A program made the position numbers and the translations under genes. Of a stretch of DNA of 64,000 nucleotides, positions 12,288 through 25,300 are shown in pieces (the stretch's first letter is position 1; the number at the start of each line of letters is the position of its first letter). The notes under the pieces were generated by a model, which made no database searches, was not told the DNA's origin, and worked only from the letters and a program-made list of their open reading frames with translations. Source of the DNA: Rallus limicola (taxonomy: Eukaryota > Chordata > Aves > Gruiformes > Rallidae). Where the stretch lies: positions 9,553,287 to 9,617,286 of the forward strand of contig JAKCOZ010000015.1 in the NCBI GenBank assembly GCA_022605955.1, read 5' to 3'.

Positions 12288-12512
12288 AATCTCCTGAGCT
12301 GGAAGGGGCCCATAAGGATCATCGAGTCCAACCCCCGGCTCCACACAAGGCCAGCCAAGTCAGAACATGTGACTGAGTGCATTGTCCAGATGCTTCTTGA
12401 ACTCAGTCAAGCTCGGTGCTGTGACTGCTTCCCTGGGGAGCCTGTTCCAGTGCCTGACCCTGCTCTCAGTAAAGAACCTCTTCCTAACATCCAGCTGAAA
12501 CCTCCCTTGGTG
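12288..12512 (-). mobile_element. CR1 LINE 3'-end fragment, reverse orientation
   Basis: Read on the plus strand it begins 'gagctggaaggggcccataa' and 'gatcatcgagtccaacccc'. It runs through 'gcttcttgaactcagtcaag', 'gggagcctgttccagtgcct' and 'taaagaacctcttcctaaca', which are the inverted CR1 3' landmarks in order. The element is therefore on the minus strand. A 16-base G run lies about 70 bases beyond. Confidence 0.88.
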
Positions 12513-12581
12513 CAGCTACTCAATTCAGATGCCCATGTCCACCACAACTGGGTGTTGCTCAGGTGGCGTTAGACAAATATT

Positions 12582-12597
12582 GGGGGGGGGGGGGGGG
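12582..12597. repeat. Poly-G tract (16)
   Basis: Homopolymer G run close to the CR1 fragment. Confidence 0.85.
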
Positions 12598-13989
12598 CGG
12601 GGAACACCTGCCTTATACCCTCTGATTGCCAACGGGAAAGCAGTTACCAAACAAGGGGAGGACAGAGATTCAGCCCACTCTTCTGCAGCATCAGTGCACA
12701 TTTGTGAGTCTGCCTCTACAGAGGACTTTAAATAATGTCCTGCATCCAGTGTCTCATGCGTTGCCAAGAATGGCAAGGAGGTAATGCCAGTACAAAATAC
12801 ATTGTGGACAAACCAAGAAAAGCCTTTTCCAATGATACACAACTTCAACAGGTGCGCTGGGGGAAAGAGGACAGGGAAATCCCCTCAGCCTCCACTGACA
12901 ATGGCCACTTCTCACATACTTCTTGCTCACAGATAGCACGGGACAAACAGCACAGCACTTCCCTTGCCACTCCCCACATCCCCTGATACTGAATTCCCCA
13001 AACTGGATGCAGACCCATGAGTTCTGACAACCCAGGATTGCTAGCCAAACAGTAACTTCCAGACATGTCTCTGTGCTCGGCAACAGGCCTGTAGGTCACA
13101 TCTATAGGACAGGCTCCATATGTAACAAGCTATGCATCTTTATGCTCCCAAGCCATTCCCAGTCACAAAACTGAAAGCATGTCTTTTTCCTGCATCTTAC
13201 ACTGCCATGAGGAGAGCTGGAAGCAAACTGGAAATAGCAGCTCTGCCATGCAGCCTTCCTTGACATCCTTTCCATCAACCGCATCTGGGTCGAGCCAGCA
13301 AAGTTCATACTTGTGTTGCCATTTGCATCAGCAGCAAACCTCTCTGCAAGTGGAGCAGTATAAAAAGTGTTAGCAGGCTTATGGATCCTATTCATCCATC
13401 TTCTCCCCTGTACATTTCAGAATAGACAAGAATCTCTGAGACATCTAACATAAGCATGAACTGCTTCAGCTCCCATACTGAAAGCATCATGCCTCAGCAG
13501 GTACCACCCAAACACATGTGCAGTCCACCCAAGCAAGCACTGCCTGTTCTTTCCAGCACACCCATAAACTTCACGACAAGGGCAGATGCTCACAGAAGGA
13601 CAAGCACCTTTAGTACAAACAGAATCAGATCAAGGGGTTTCATGTACAAAACAGAGAGCTTAAAAAGAAAAAAACCCAAAACCAAGCCACAACACTAAAT
13701 ATCCAGAATTTCAGGCATGCATTTCTGTAAGGACACCAACACAGAAGCAAGGGGCAGAGCAGGCTTTTAGCTCAAACTTACTCTGAAACATACAGATTCC
13801 TTAGAGTACCCAAACTGTGCCACAATCTACTGATATAAATGCTCAGCTCTGCACTGAAACCAAACTGATTTCACTAAGCGGCGAGGAAACAACTGTGCCA
13901 GTTTTAAAAAATGAAATATTGACAGAAGTATTTGCTATTATCATTAGTACCATATATCATCTGCTAGCTGACTGACAAAGCCAGACAAC

Positions 13990-14010
13990 AATCCATCCAT
14001 CCATCCTCCC
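13990..14010. repeat. Short (ATCC)n repeat
   Basis: Three to four tandem ATCC units followed by degenerate copies. Confidence 0.6.
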
Positions 14011-14517
14011 ATCCCATGGGGTCTGGGAGAACTCAGTCCTTGTCTACAACAGAAAGGATCGAAGTAACAGCCAACACAAATACTCACTGCTAGCTATGTA
14101 TGCATACAGTGAGATAGCCAAATGATTGACAAATATGTGCAATGGTTAAAGATTTCTCTGTCTTAGAGCTTTCTTAAGATTCTCTCCTGTTTCATACATA
14201 AGTAAGTACGTGCAAAAAGAAAGACTTGTATGCATATTTAGTTCTTGCTCTCTGGGACCTAGAGAGCCACGATAAAGTGCCAACATGCTCTTAGAACAAG
14301 AATAACAACATTTAAAAATTGTTAAGTGCATCAAAAAGCAGCAACCTGGCAAGACCTGATCCTGCTCACAAAGCTGTACCAGACTTGGAGTCAAGGATCA
14401 AGTTAGGACACAGGTGATGTCAAAAAGCTTCTGGTATCCATGGGGCTATGCACTGGTCAGGTTGTTCCACACGAGATGTGAAATCACATGAACGATTCCC
14501 GTTATTCTTAAATTACA

Positions 14518-14610
14518 GGCTCCAACTTGTCTGGCCCTGTGTGGTGCAAGGAGTTGGACTCGATGATCCTTATGGGACCCTTCCAACTCAGAAGATTCTA
14601 TGATTCTACT
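14518..14610 (+). mobile_element. CR1 LINE 3'-end fragment
   Basis: The order 'gtgcaaggagttggactcga', 'tgatccttatgggacccttcc', 'aactcagaagattctatgat' is the diagnostic CR1 3' end, with the short terminal ATTCTATG-type repeat. It is on the plus strand and heavily truncated. Confidence 0.88.
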
Positions 14611-16843
14611 TTATGGAAGCACTAGAAACTACTTAAACACATGTCTATGAATACATGCACTCAGCCAAAGTCAGGGTGATAGGGCAGTTCAGCGAGGCTA
14701 TCTAAACCACCTTTAAAACTGGGGTACAAGCACGCTTAACGGATTTTGACAAAATTTGGTAAATAGCTGGAAATTAAAAATATTTTGATTAAATTTACTT
14801 AAACTAGGTTTAAGGTCTTTTATAAGGCAATTTGCATCATGTCCATCATTTTATCTGATCAAGAAAACAATTTTAGCTAAACTACTCCACAAACTACACC
14901 CAAAGGGACTACAAATGATGACAGCGAGCAACTGAAAGGAATTAAACCATCAAGCAGGGAAATTACAAAATGCATAGTCAAGTATTCTCAGCAATTGACC
15001 CAAGACTGTAAGGATTACTCAGGAAAACAAAAAGAATAACCTCAAAACTTTTCTGCTGCTGCTGCTGCTTTAGCAGTGGAGAAGTTTTGCGTAACTTCTT
15101 TGTCTTGCAGTACCCCCCTTCCCCAATCTCCTGTGTATTTCTGTTGGAATCACAAAGGATTTCAGGTATCATTAAATTTTTCTTCTATTTCTTAACATAA
15201 AATACAAAGGAAGAGCATATAAGACTTCCAGAAATACCTCCTACCAGACAATTCAACCGCATGCATTACAGTCTAACTCACTCCGGAGATGGAGACGACA
15301 GACAAGGGTTTGTTTGGACTTTCTTAAAACATCAGATTTCCATCACAGGACCTTGCTAGAAAGTTTAATTTATACCAAATTGAAATTGGTTGAAAAGTCA
15401 CACAATAAGGATAATTTCACAAATAAATAGATGCCAAATTAGAACGGAAAGGTGACAGGCAGACAGCAGGATGTAATGAGAAGGGACCTAGCTGCATACA
15501 CACAGTCTGCATGCACAGGCTGCTGAGCTGGATGGCCACAGAGATGGTGTTTTAAAGAAATAACAACCTCAGCATAAATGGAAAAGGCCTATCCTAACTG
15601 AGAACTTCATATCAAAGTCCTCATAATTTTAAGGGCTATAAACAGAGGATGTCTTCAAGAAAACTTTACAAGATAATGCTTTCAAAGTCTAACAATATAT
15701 ATTATATAATACCACTGTAAAATGTTATTCAAACTAAAAACTTTAAAAATAAAGGTAATAAAGGCAATGTAAAACAGTACTTTTAGCATAGAAAGGGGCC
15801 AAGAACTATTGGGATTTTCTGTGTGTATGGGATTTTTCTGAAGTTCTCCACTATCTCACAGCATAACACGTCACTGAAGGTGACGTTCTTCAAATACTGA
15901 AGCACTTATTATATTTTCAAAAATGAAAGGAAAGTGACCCACCCCCCAAAACACTTTTGTTTATTGCAAATATTGTTTTCTATTCTTTCCTGGAAGACAC
16001 ACATGGGTATACAAGAGGAAAAATAAGATCACTTATACATGAAACCCCACAGAAATTACACAAAAATTACCCAAATAAATGAAATAGAAAGGAGATCTAC
16101 AGTTCTACCAACTTTTGATTTGGGACAGTTGCAGGGGAAAAAAACTGCAGAGAGAGGAACACCATATCCTACTTGCTGCCCTGGTTCTATACTCCAAGAT
16201 AGTCTCTTTTCCCACGGGGTGGAGAACAGTCAAAAGTCTGTACGTCAGGGGGAAAAAAAAAGCAAACAAAAAGGTTCAGAACTGATATTTGGAGATTAAG
16301 GGCTTAACAACTAACCTCCAGTGAATCCAGCTGTGCCAGCTGATGTTACTGCTACGACTGTCCCTTCTAAGTCTTTGCCAAAACAGCTGGCAGGAAGGAA
16401 ACGTTGCCATGTCCCATCAAGTTGATACCAAGAGAACTAGACTAAAAGCAGAAGCAGGTAAAATACTGATTCCTTTCTAGATACAGTTGTAGGGGCAATA
16501 ATTTCTGCAGTGGGGCAGAGCAGACAACTGGGAACAGCAATACCGGAAAGCACGACTGCTCAGTCTGCCACACCTTGTCTATATAAATCCTACGTTTTCA
16601 GATTCAATTTAAGAGGCCTCCCTTTCACTAGAAAATGGCTGCAATTAAAGACTCAAGATTAATTTAAATAATGTGAGTGACATTGGTTCAATCCTAGCAG
16701 ACCCAAGTGTTTCTTTGTTCTAGATTTTGTTGCTTGTGAATGTAACAGCATTCACATGAATGGTTGTACCTTTGCAATTATTAAACTTTCCTGAATACAT
16801 AAAGTCTAAATTAAAAAGGCTGTTAAAACATTCTCCTCACACA

Positions 16844-16855
16844 CCCCCCCCCCCC
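16844..16855. repeat. Poly-C tract (12)
   Basis: Homopolymer C run in SETD5 intron 1. Confidence 0.8.
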
Positions 16856-19800
16856 GAAACCAACAACAAAATAACCCCACAAGCCACCACCTCTAGCACC
16901 TCCAGACCTTGACACTGTTTTGAAGGGATTTCAGAGAAAAGCCTATACCACATGCAAGGTCAGAGGGAAAGAGCAATAAAGGGCAATAACTAGGATCAAA
17001 TCCAAACCCAGAGAATTACAGTTCCCATGAGAATCCAGACAGTCCACAGTCACGGGAAGTTGCTGAATATAGAAGGGGAATCAGCAGAATTTACTGGCAC
17101 AGAGTAGTGAAGCAGCGTTCCTAAGTTGCAACCAGTGCAAGGCTAACCACAAACAAGTTGCCAGGAGTAGGATTGCAACCTCCAGTCCTAGAATTGGAAA
17201 AAAGATTTCTCCGTAATCCCACTAAATACTCCCTGCTCGCAGGTCTGGCTGTACATCCTTTATACATCTATTTAAGGCCCCCACGTGATGAAGGCTGCCT
17301 GCCTGGCCACTCCCAGCCAGGGCAAACAACCCAGCTCCAGAGGAGACTTCAGCAGCGGCTTCCAAAGCAGACATTGCATCAGCCAGGTGTGCAGGAAGTG
17401 ACAGGAGATAAAGCAGCTGTTGACAAAGGGGCTCTAGGACTGAGGCAGCTTCAGGAATCCCGTGGAAAGGACGACAGGAAGGAGGGAGATGCTCCACACA
17501 CAGAACAAGCTTCATCTGCTTCAGAAAGCCTTTGTGCTGGGGCTCCGGACCTGGCTTTTCTCCCAGAGATGATGCAACACTGAGGAACAAGGTCTGTGCC
17601 AGAGAAAACTATTCACAGGCTATGCAGATGGCAACACGGCCAAAGGATCTCAGATCAAAACATGCCGGAGCCCATCCAGGCCCAGCAAGCCTCCCCAGGC
17701 CTCTCTTCATGCCCCCCAGGACCCTCCATTTCACTCAGCCACCTCGCTTGTAGCATGGCCATGGCTTCAGGTAGCACGAAGGACCTTACAAGAACAAGAA
17801 AGAAGTAAAAAGGGATTTTTTAAGTCCTGCAAAAATCACAGCTCGTCCTCTGATCTGTTGGTGGGAAGAGATAGGGAGAGACTGAGCTCAAAGCCTCAAA
17901 TCTCCCAGCCAGGATCCTCCCATCTCCAGGACTTTGCCAGCGCATGCCTGAGCTCCCCAAACACGTATGGCAGCTCTCTGCTCACCGGCAGCCTCAGCCC
18001 TGCTCTCACACACCAGGAAACCACACAGGGACAGCCTGGGCAGCCATGGCAACATCACAGTGTGGCAATTACAGATCCAAAGCTCCCAAGCCACGGATCA
18101 GCCTTGCTTTCCATTACAGGCCTTGTTTCGATCCTTCCCCCCAAGCTCAGACCATCACTCAGTGCCCTCCCAGCTGTGGGCTGGCCTCTGTGGCTTGTGA
18201 CTGGCGAGTTTCGCAGCCTTGCACCTGGGCTCAAGATCATGCAAATATATTTTCCTCCACGTTATAAGGAAGTTACTCCAAGCTTACGTAATGCTCATGT
18301 GCTGCGTCCCAACAAACACCAGTTTGCCCGACACACCTCGAATGGGAAACCTGGCTATGAAAGCACCTGCAACCCACACCTCACACAGCGAGACACTGGG
18401 ACGCATTCACTAACTGAGCTATGTAATCACTGAGAAGCATTACAACCCCGTGACGTTTTACATGGTTAATAAGGGCATCATCAATCTCTTGTGGCAGTTT
18501 TCAAAGCTCTGCCCCGCCACATCCCCTTCTCGGGGATGTCTTTGTAGGGTACACCATCGACTGGCACTTGCCCAGGCACAGGTGCCAGCGGCACTTTTGG
18601 TCATTTAAGATGGTTCTGGGACCCCTAAAAAATTCACACATTTCCTGCAGATCTACTTTCCCCAGCATAAAACCAGTTGGAGAAGTCAGTAGCACAGTGC
18701 TAGAGATCAATCACGAAGGCAGCATATCAGCCACATTTCCCCTTCTGGGGCTTCCACCCACTTGCTGATGCTGAATTACATTCAAGAGAGACTCTTTACA
18801 GTGGCTCACTTTTCTGGCTACCTTGCATCTTGTGTTACATGGTATTTTGGCACTGAGGAGACACACGTTCGTCCCAAAACGTGGGGGGCAGCATGGCGTG
18901 TTCCAGCTCTGCACATTGGATCCTCCGTGCTGGATGAACGCTCACACAATTACAATGTCATGGTAGTAAGATTTACAGAATAAATCACCAAGAAAACCAA
19001 CATAACAGACCATCAAGCTTTAAGGAATAAAAGTTTTGATAAGTTACCAAGTCTTTTTGTACAACAAGGTAACCAAAGGCTTGCTCTCACAACCACAGAG
19101 AAAGTGTGACATACTTAGTAAGCTCCCAAAGACCTGCTTCATAACTGCTGGCAAGAAATGCAAAGCTCGGCAGTACAGACAGCACCAGGAGCCACAGTCA
19201 CTTTTTAACTAGCCCGTTTTTTACTAACAAGACAAAAAGTGGATAATCCAGTTGAACACATTTTCAAAGTAAATGCAGATCACCAGATATCAGCAGTCAC
19301 AAACCTGCAACCAGGGACTGAATAAAGGCAAAAGTCACTTAAACCCGACTCATTTCTGGTGACTTGCAAATTAATTAGTAATTTCTTCCTTTGAGACGAG
19401 CTGCTCTATAAGCACACAACGCTGTAACCAACCACCTTAACTGCATGTGGGTGGTAACACAGGAGTACTGACATCAAACACTTGGCCAAGAGTGCTCACA
19501 TGAACATGATGCTGAGCAAGTGGTTCTGTAACACATGAATAACGAAATGCTACCTGCTACCACAACCGCTGCATTTTTTGAGCGCTGGATTACGAGCAGA
19601 GTAATATATTGAGGATGTTTCCACCATTATCGCAAAACGCAACTGTGCACAGGTACGTACAGCCACACCATGAAACTAAGAGGTGTAAACTTGAGACCTG
19701 CTCACCCTCAAGAGGCTGACTGGTCTTCTCCATCAGCCACTCGATGGCAAGAGGGAAGGCAAGGGAAGGGTGAGATTTCTTTGCTGCTAAGCCTTCAAAA

Positions 19801-22204
19801 CCTCTTTTGTGCACAGCATTTTCTGTGAGTCGCTGCTGCAGGTTAAGACAGATAGGGCTGTCTGGACAAGGTGAGTAGCAGGGACTGCTGCACTAGATCT
19901 TGAAGCTGGAGGCCTTGCCTTTACGCTGCATAGTGCCCCAACACGTTTCTGCAGTTTGGTATCCCTTTAGCCCTAAGCAAGGAAACTTGCAGTTGCCAAA
20001 CAACCTCTTTCCCACCTCAGAAAGGGCTCGATTTATGTGACTAATCAACAGGCTCAATGTTCAAAAAGCTACAGAGTTTTGAGGTGTTGCTTCTTCCCTG
20101 GGACACGAGAGTGGCTGCTTAGTGCACAGCTGCAGAGATGAGATCGATGGGGCTCCTCCCTGGCCGGACTCAGAGGAGGAGAGGCAGGAATGTAGCCATG
20201 CAGAAGAGGCGAGAGCAGCCCAGGTGGCTCCACATCCGCCTCTGCGCAGGCAAGGATGAGCGTGCACACTGGCAGGGCCAGACAGAGCTCTGCCTGCACC
20301 AAGCAGCACATTTTGAGAGCTACCAGAAGGGAATTCAAGGGCTCTGCATGTCTTCATCTCTGGAAATACAGAAACTGAGCAGCCATCGAGGGAGTGGTGG
20401 TACGGACAAACGCAAATAAAAAAGTAGAAACACAATCTGGAGCCATTACCAAACTGAGTCACTCAATTCCCCAGGTGAATTTACAAAGTGAGGGAGGAGC
20501 AGAATCACTGAATTACTCTCATTTGGATGGCACGAAAACCAGCAAACAAGTGCCATTAGAATACTGCCTCTGACAATTATTTAATATTTTCAAACACCAA
20601 TCAACTTTCTGACTAAGTCCAGTTAACATGAGACACAGAGAATATCTCACATTAATTTAAGAATGAACCCTACCAGGAGAGCTTGTACTTAACTTTGCCT
20701 CTCAGAGGAATTACAATCATATTGCTATTGTGCAATTTTTTTTAATACTGTTTCTAAAAAAGGATGAAAAAGATTTACAGACTTCTGCTGCGGTCAACTG
20801 GAATTCAGAAATGCTCATCTGAATACAGGGAGTGTACACAGTTACATCAGGGCTTCTCTGTAGAGGCTTTCAGAAAGCCTTAACCATATCTTAAACATCT
20901 GAAAAAATGCAGTATGGGAAAGAACCGAGTTCCAATGATGCAAGCCACAAAGCATTAAATTTCAGAGTTCCCTTCACATCTAATGTGTCTTATGCAAGGC
21001 AGTATTCTAGCACCAGGTTAACTATTTCTACTCTGAATCCAGCTTAAGTTCACAATCTTGGCTTTGACTGCAAATGCATGTATCTGAACTTGCTCCAACT
21101 GAGCACTGTATGAAACCTTTAAGGATTCTTTAAGTCTCGTGTTGGCAAAGGAGTATTATCATCATTGGAAAAACACCTAATAATAAAATACCAAACCAAA
21201 GAGTTCCACCACAATTATTTTCTCTTGAAAGAACTTTTAAAAATAGACCAAACTCATTTAAGATGTTTGCTCCCTTCCCCTTGCCTGTAAACTGTTCCGA
21301 TATTTAATTACTATCATTGCTACGAATTTGTACTTCCAAAATTGAATTAGTCTAACCTCAGTTGATATTGCTATGCCTTTGTCAGCAAATCTCACAAGTC
21401 CTTTTAGAGAAAGATGAAGTCCTTTCTCAATTGTCTTTTCAATAAGCTGAGTAAGTTGAGCTCCTTTAAGCCTCACATCATGAGGCTTATTTTCCAGTCC
21501 CTGGATCATTTCTGCAGCTGTCCTTTGAATTCTCTCCAAATACACTGGCATTCTTCTTGAAGCATGGAAACCCAAATTCAATTCCAGTATCAGTCTCAAT
21601 GTTGCTGTGTTTATAAGATTACTTATTTTTGCTTCACATTCCTTTCCCCCAGGTTGTTTTTTTTCCTCTCCTCAATATGCCCCAGAAACACATTAATCGT
21701 TTCAAATAAAATACTGGCTCAAGGACTACGTGTAGAGGTAACTAGCTATAACCTTACAGCCCTTTGAGCTATGGCTTTCCAAAATACCCACAACATATAG
21801 GTGCATTTGGTAGTAAAACTGCAAACCCATCACCTTGCAACTGGATGGCTTCATATCTTTCGTGAAACATGGTAAAATAATTCGGAGCTCCCTAAACATA
21901 CTTTATTATCCCACTAGTGTCTCTCTGACAGAAGCTTTATCAAATATTTTATGCTATTCAGACAAAAAGATTCTGAAGAACAGTACATTAAAAGCTGATT
22001 TCATCTCTCAACCTTCCATAAAGCTAGGTGAGTCCTTTCCAAGTCACAGTCCTAGGCATTTTATATCTCTGCTGTTAATGCAGCTTCTCCAGCACAACCA
22101 CTCTAGTGTCAAGAGTCCCCTGCCATCCTCCTCCTAACTCCTCCCTCTCCACCCAAGACAGGCATGGCTTGCACACCTCCAGCACCCAGTCCAACTTCAA
22201 GAGA

Positions 22205-22305
22205 GCCACAAAATAATCCTGGTTGGAAGGGATTACTGAAACCCCCTCCTCTCCTCAAAACAGGGTCAGTTTGGATCGGGTTGCTCATGGCATCGCTCAT
22301 TTCTC
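22205..22305 (-). mobile_element. Probable old CR1 fragment, reverse orientation
   Basis: 'aatcctggttggaagggatt', 'ctgaaaccccctcctc' and 'cagtttggatcgggttgctc' follow the inverted CR1 3' consensus, but with more divergence than the 12.3 kb copy. Confidence 0.55.
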
Positions 22306-25300
22306 TAGGGCCACTAAGTGTTTGTGTAAGTATGCTTTTTAAGGCCAAAAATAACGTTTTGATGGTCTGACTTTCCACCTAACAAAGCCTGGAAAATCTC
22401 ACCTAGTCATTTCTACACTTGGCATTGCAACTTACAAACGAGCTAGAGGATGTTTGTTGAGCACAGGGCAAAAACCAGCATCTGGATTTACCACAATGCT
22501 TTGGGGGGAAACTTGAAATCACACAGACGATAGCAGCCTACAAGTCCCCAGGCAGCACCAACCCAAGCCATTAAGTCTTCAGAGTTAACACAGTACATTG
22601 GTAGTTCTTATGAAAAAAAAAGTGTAAAATTTTGTTTTAAAACTAAAACTACATCAAACACTTTCTGAGAAGCCTTTGAAGAATGCTTCAAACTGCCTGA
22701 TTGATGCTGCAGCTCTAACTATACCTCCAAAGATGACTCTTCACCCACATATGCACTGGAAGACTTAAGATGTTAGCTTCCCCACAGTTTCATGAAACAT
22801 ATTAGTGGCGAATGCATTGATATAATTTTAAGTGTTATCTTTCACATCCACAGTGGTAAGGTCTGCCAGCACCTATCTTTATCAATAGGTTTCTTTAACA
22901 CCACACTCACAGGAACTGGTTCCTTAACTAGCTAAGGAAGGATATTTGTCATCCCTTCACTAGCACCGAGTATCTCTGAACTCACACAGGCCAGTCCCTA
23001 CAAACCTTACAAGCTCTTGCTACAGTCACTAATAAAACTCTACCCCGCCCCTCCAAAAAACCCCATCCTTATATCAACAAAGGGCTAATGTGGACATATA
23101 TCTATCTATTCAAAAGTATGCAATAGCAGTCAAGTTATCCTGCTCTCCACAAAGAACAGCTATGTGAAATCAAAGCAACCGAGAGCAGGGCTGTATTAAA
23201 TGTATGAGCATGAACTATGCTGAAGTAAAAGATGTTAGCCAAGATCCTGTGATCCTCTCACCTTACATTCTTCCCTAAGCATCAATTTTTGGCCCTGTCA
23301 GAGATGAATAAAACCTTCAGTCTGACTCGGGAGAGTCACTCTTGTTCTCACATTACGTTCTCTGCTCTCCTATCTGGGACTATCATTGCTGCATTCCCTG
23401 CCAACAGCGAGGCACCTCTCTAAACCTGGAAAAATTGTGGAACAGAATAATAAAATAAAAAAATAAATCCCATTGCATGAGTAAATGAGGCTTGACAGCA
23501 TGATGGATGCTGCAGGTTCACAAGTATGAAGGCTCTCCTAAGAAGATGGCTTGCGCCTGTTACAGCTTCACATAAGCATAAAAGACGTTGGTTTGCCGCA
23601 TTCAGGAGGGAGATGCTCAACTATTTAGATTGGACTCATTTTATGTAAGACTGAAGATGACTAAGTCACAGCTGGACAGATTATGTTCTGGAAGGAAGCT
23701 ACGTGCTCCTCCCTGTACCTTAAACACCAGCATTTCCCAATCTGCATCTCTTCTCCTTTCCCTTTCAAATGCAAGATGCTGAATTCTCCCAATAAAAAAT
23801 TAGTCAGAGAATATTCAGGGCAACAAGCTTTAACCGAGAGGAATTTCACACGCACCAGTCATTGCAGGGCTAATTTGATTTTGTCATTATGGAAAAACTG
23901 AGAACTATCAAGACCTCAGCTGGGTAGCAGTCAGATAGGAGAACGATCTCAACACAGGAGGAAAACAGCACAGACAGGAATTATCTTCCTGAATAATGCA
24001 GATAGACTTTATGTGCCCTAAGCATCCAAACACAGTTTGTCAAGATACTCTGAAGGCCCTTCGCATAGTTTATCAGTCCTGATGGCTACAAATGAGTAGC
24101 AACATTGTCCTTAACCCAAACTATCTTGCAGCATTACACTGCTAGTGAAAACAAGCAGAAAAAATTACCCTGGTTTACACTACTACACTTCCCCATCAAC
24201 TCCTCGTGCAGGACGTTTTTTTCACCCATCTGCTAGACAATATATTCCCCACTGCATCTATTAACATCAGCATTAAACCCACCGACTGCTTTCCTGAACA
24301 AAACCAAAGGTGCATATACAGAAGCCACACAGCACTACAGAACATGGGACACATGGGCAAGGACTGGCGTGTGTGAGACAGCCGCTTAAAAAAGCCCAAG
24401 AAAAGCAATCTGCACCACTAAACCAGGGGGTCAAAGAAATAATCCATGCTTTACCTCCTCATTGACTGTAACATGTCCTATGCAAGCTGATGTCTTTTTT
24501 GTGCCTTACTTTTCCCATCAGTAAAACCAGAATACTGCTTCTGAGATGTCACAGGCAGTGTGTTTTGAGCCACGCACATGAAAGCTAGAGCTAAAGCAAT
24601 AGGTGCAACCAGAACAGGGCTGGGGACAAGCTGCCCTGGCCAAACTTGGCATCTTCAACTTCTGGGTGGGGGGGGAAAAAAACCCCACATCCCTAAAAAA
24701 AAAACCTAAATCACTGTATCCATTTCATTTGTGTCATTCACGGTCTGTACAGGGTAAGGACCCACGCGCACATCCCAGGTGCGAAGTGGCAGCCTCTCAA
24801 AGAGCAGGGATGATCACCTTAACTGGAAATTTTAACCTAAGGTAAATTACACCTCCTCAGTACTAACAGAACTCCACAGCAAGTCCCATTGTTCAAGATG
24901 AATTTTTACATTCAAAACCCACATACCATTTCAGTAACAACCATCTTTCTTAATAACTTAGGTAATTTTGTTTTACAGAATGCTGAAAAGTTTCCATCAT
25001 TCTTCAAGTATGTGTCAAGGCCATTTATTTCCTCCCTCACAACCTTCTCTTCACGTAAAACTGAAAGTATCAGAATTCCTTGCAATGTTACCCCAACACA
25101 GTGACTCTCATGGGAACAGCCTACTTCACTATCGCTCAGAAAACAGAATGATGCCTTAAACTCTGACACTGGAAAAGCAACAGAAAGCTACAAGCTGTGC
25201 TCACAAGAACAGCCTGCTCCCAAATGACCCCATCCATCTCTGCTGTGCGATATGATTTTAAAAAAACAGGAGGAATTTTCAGTCAAAGGTTTTTGCCACA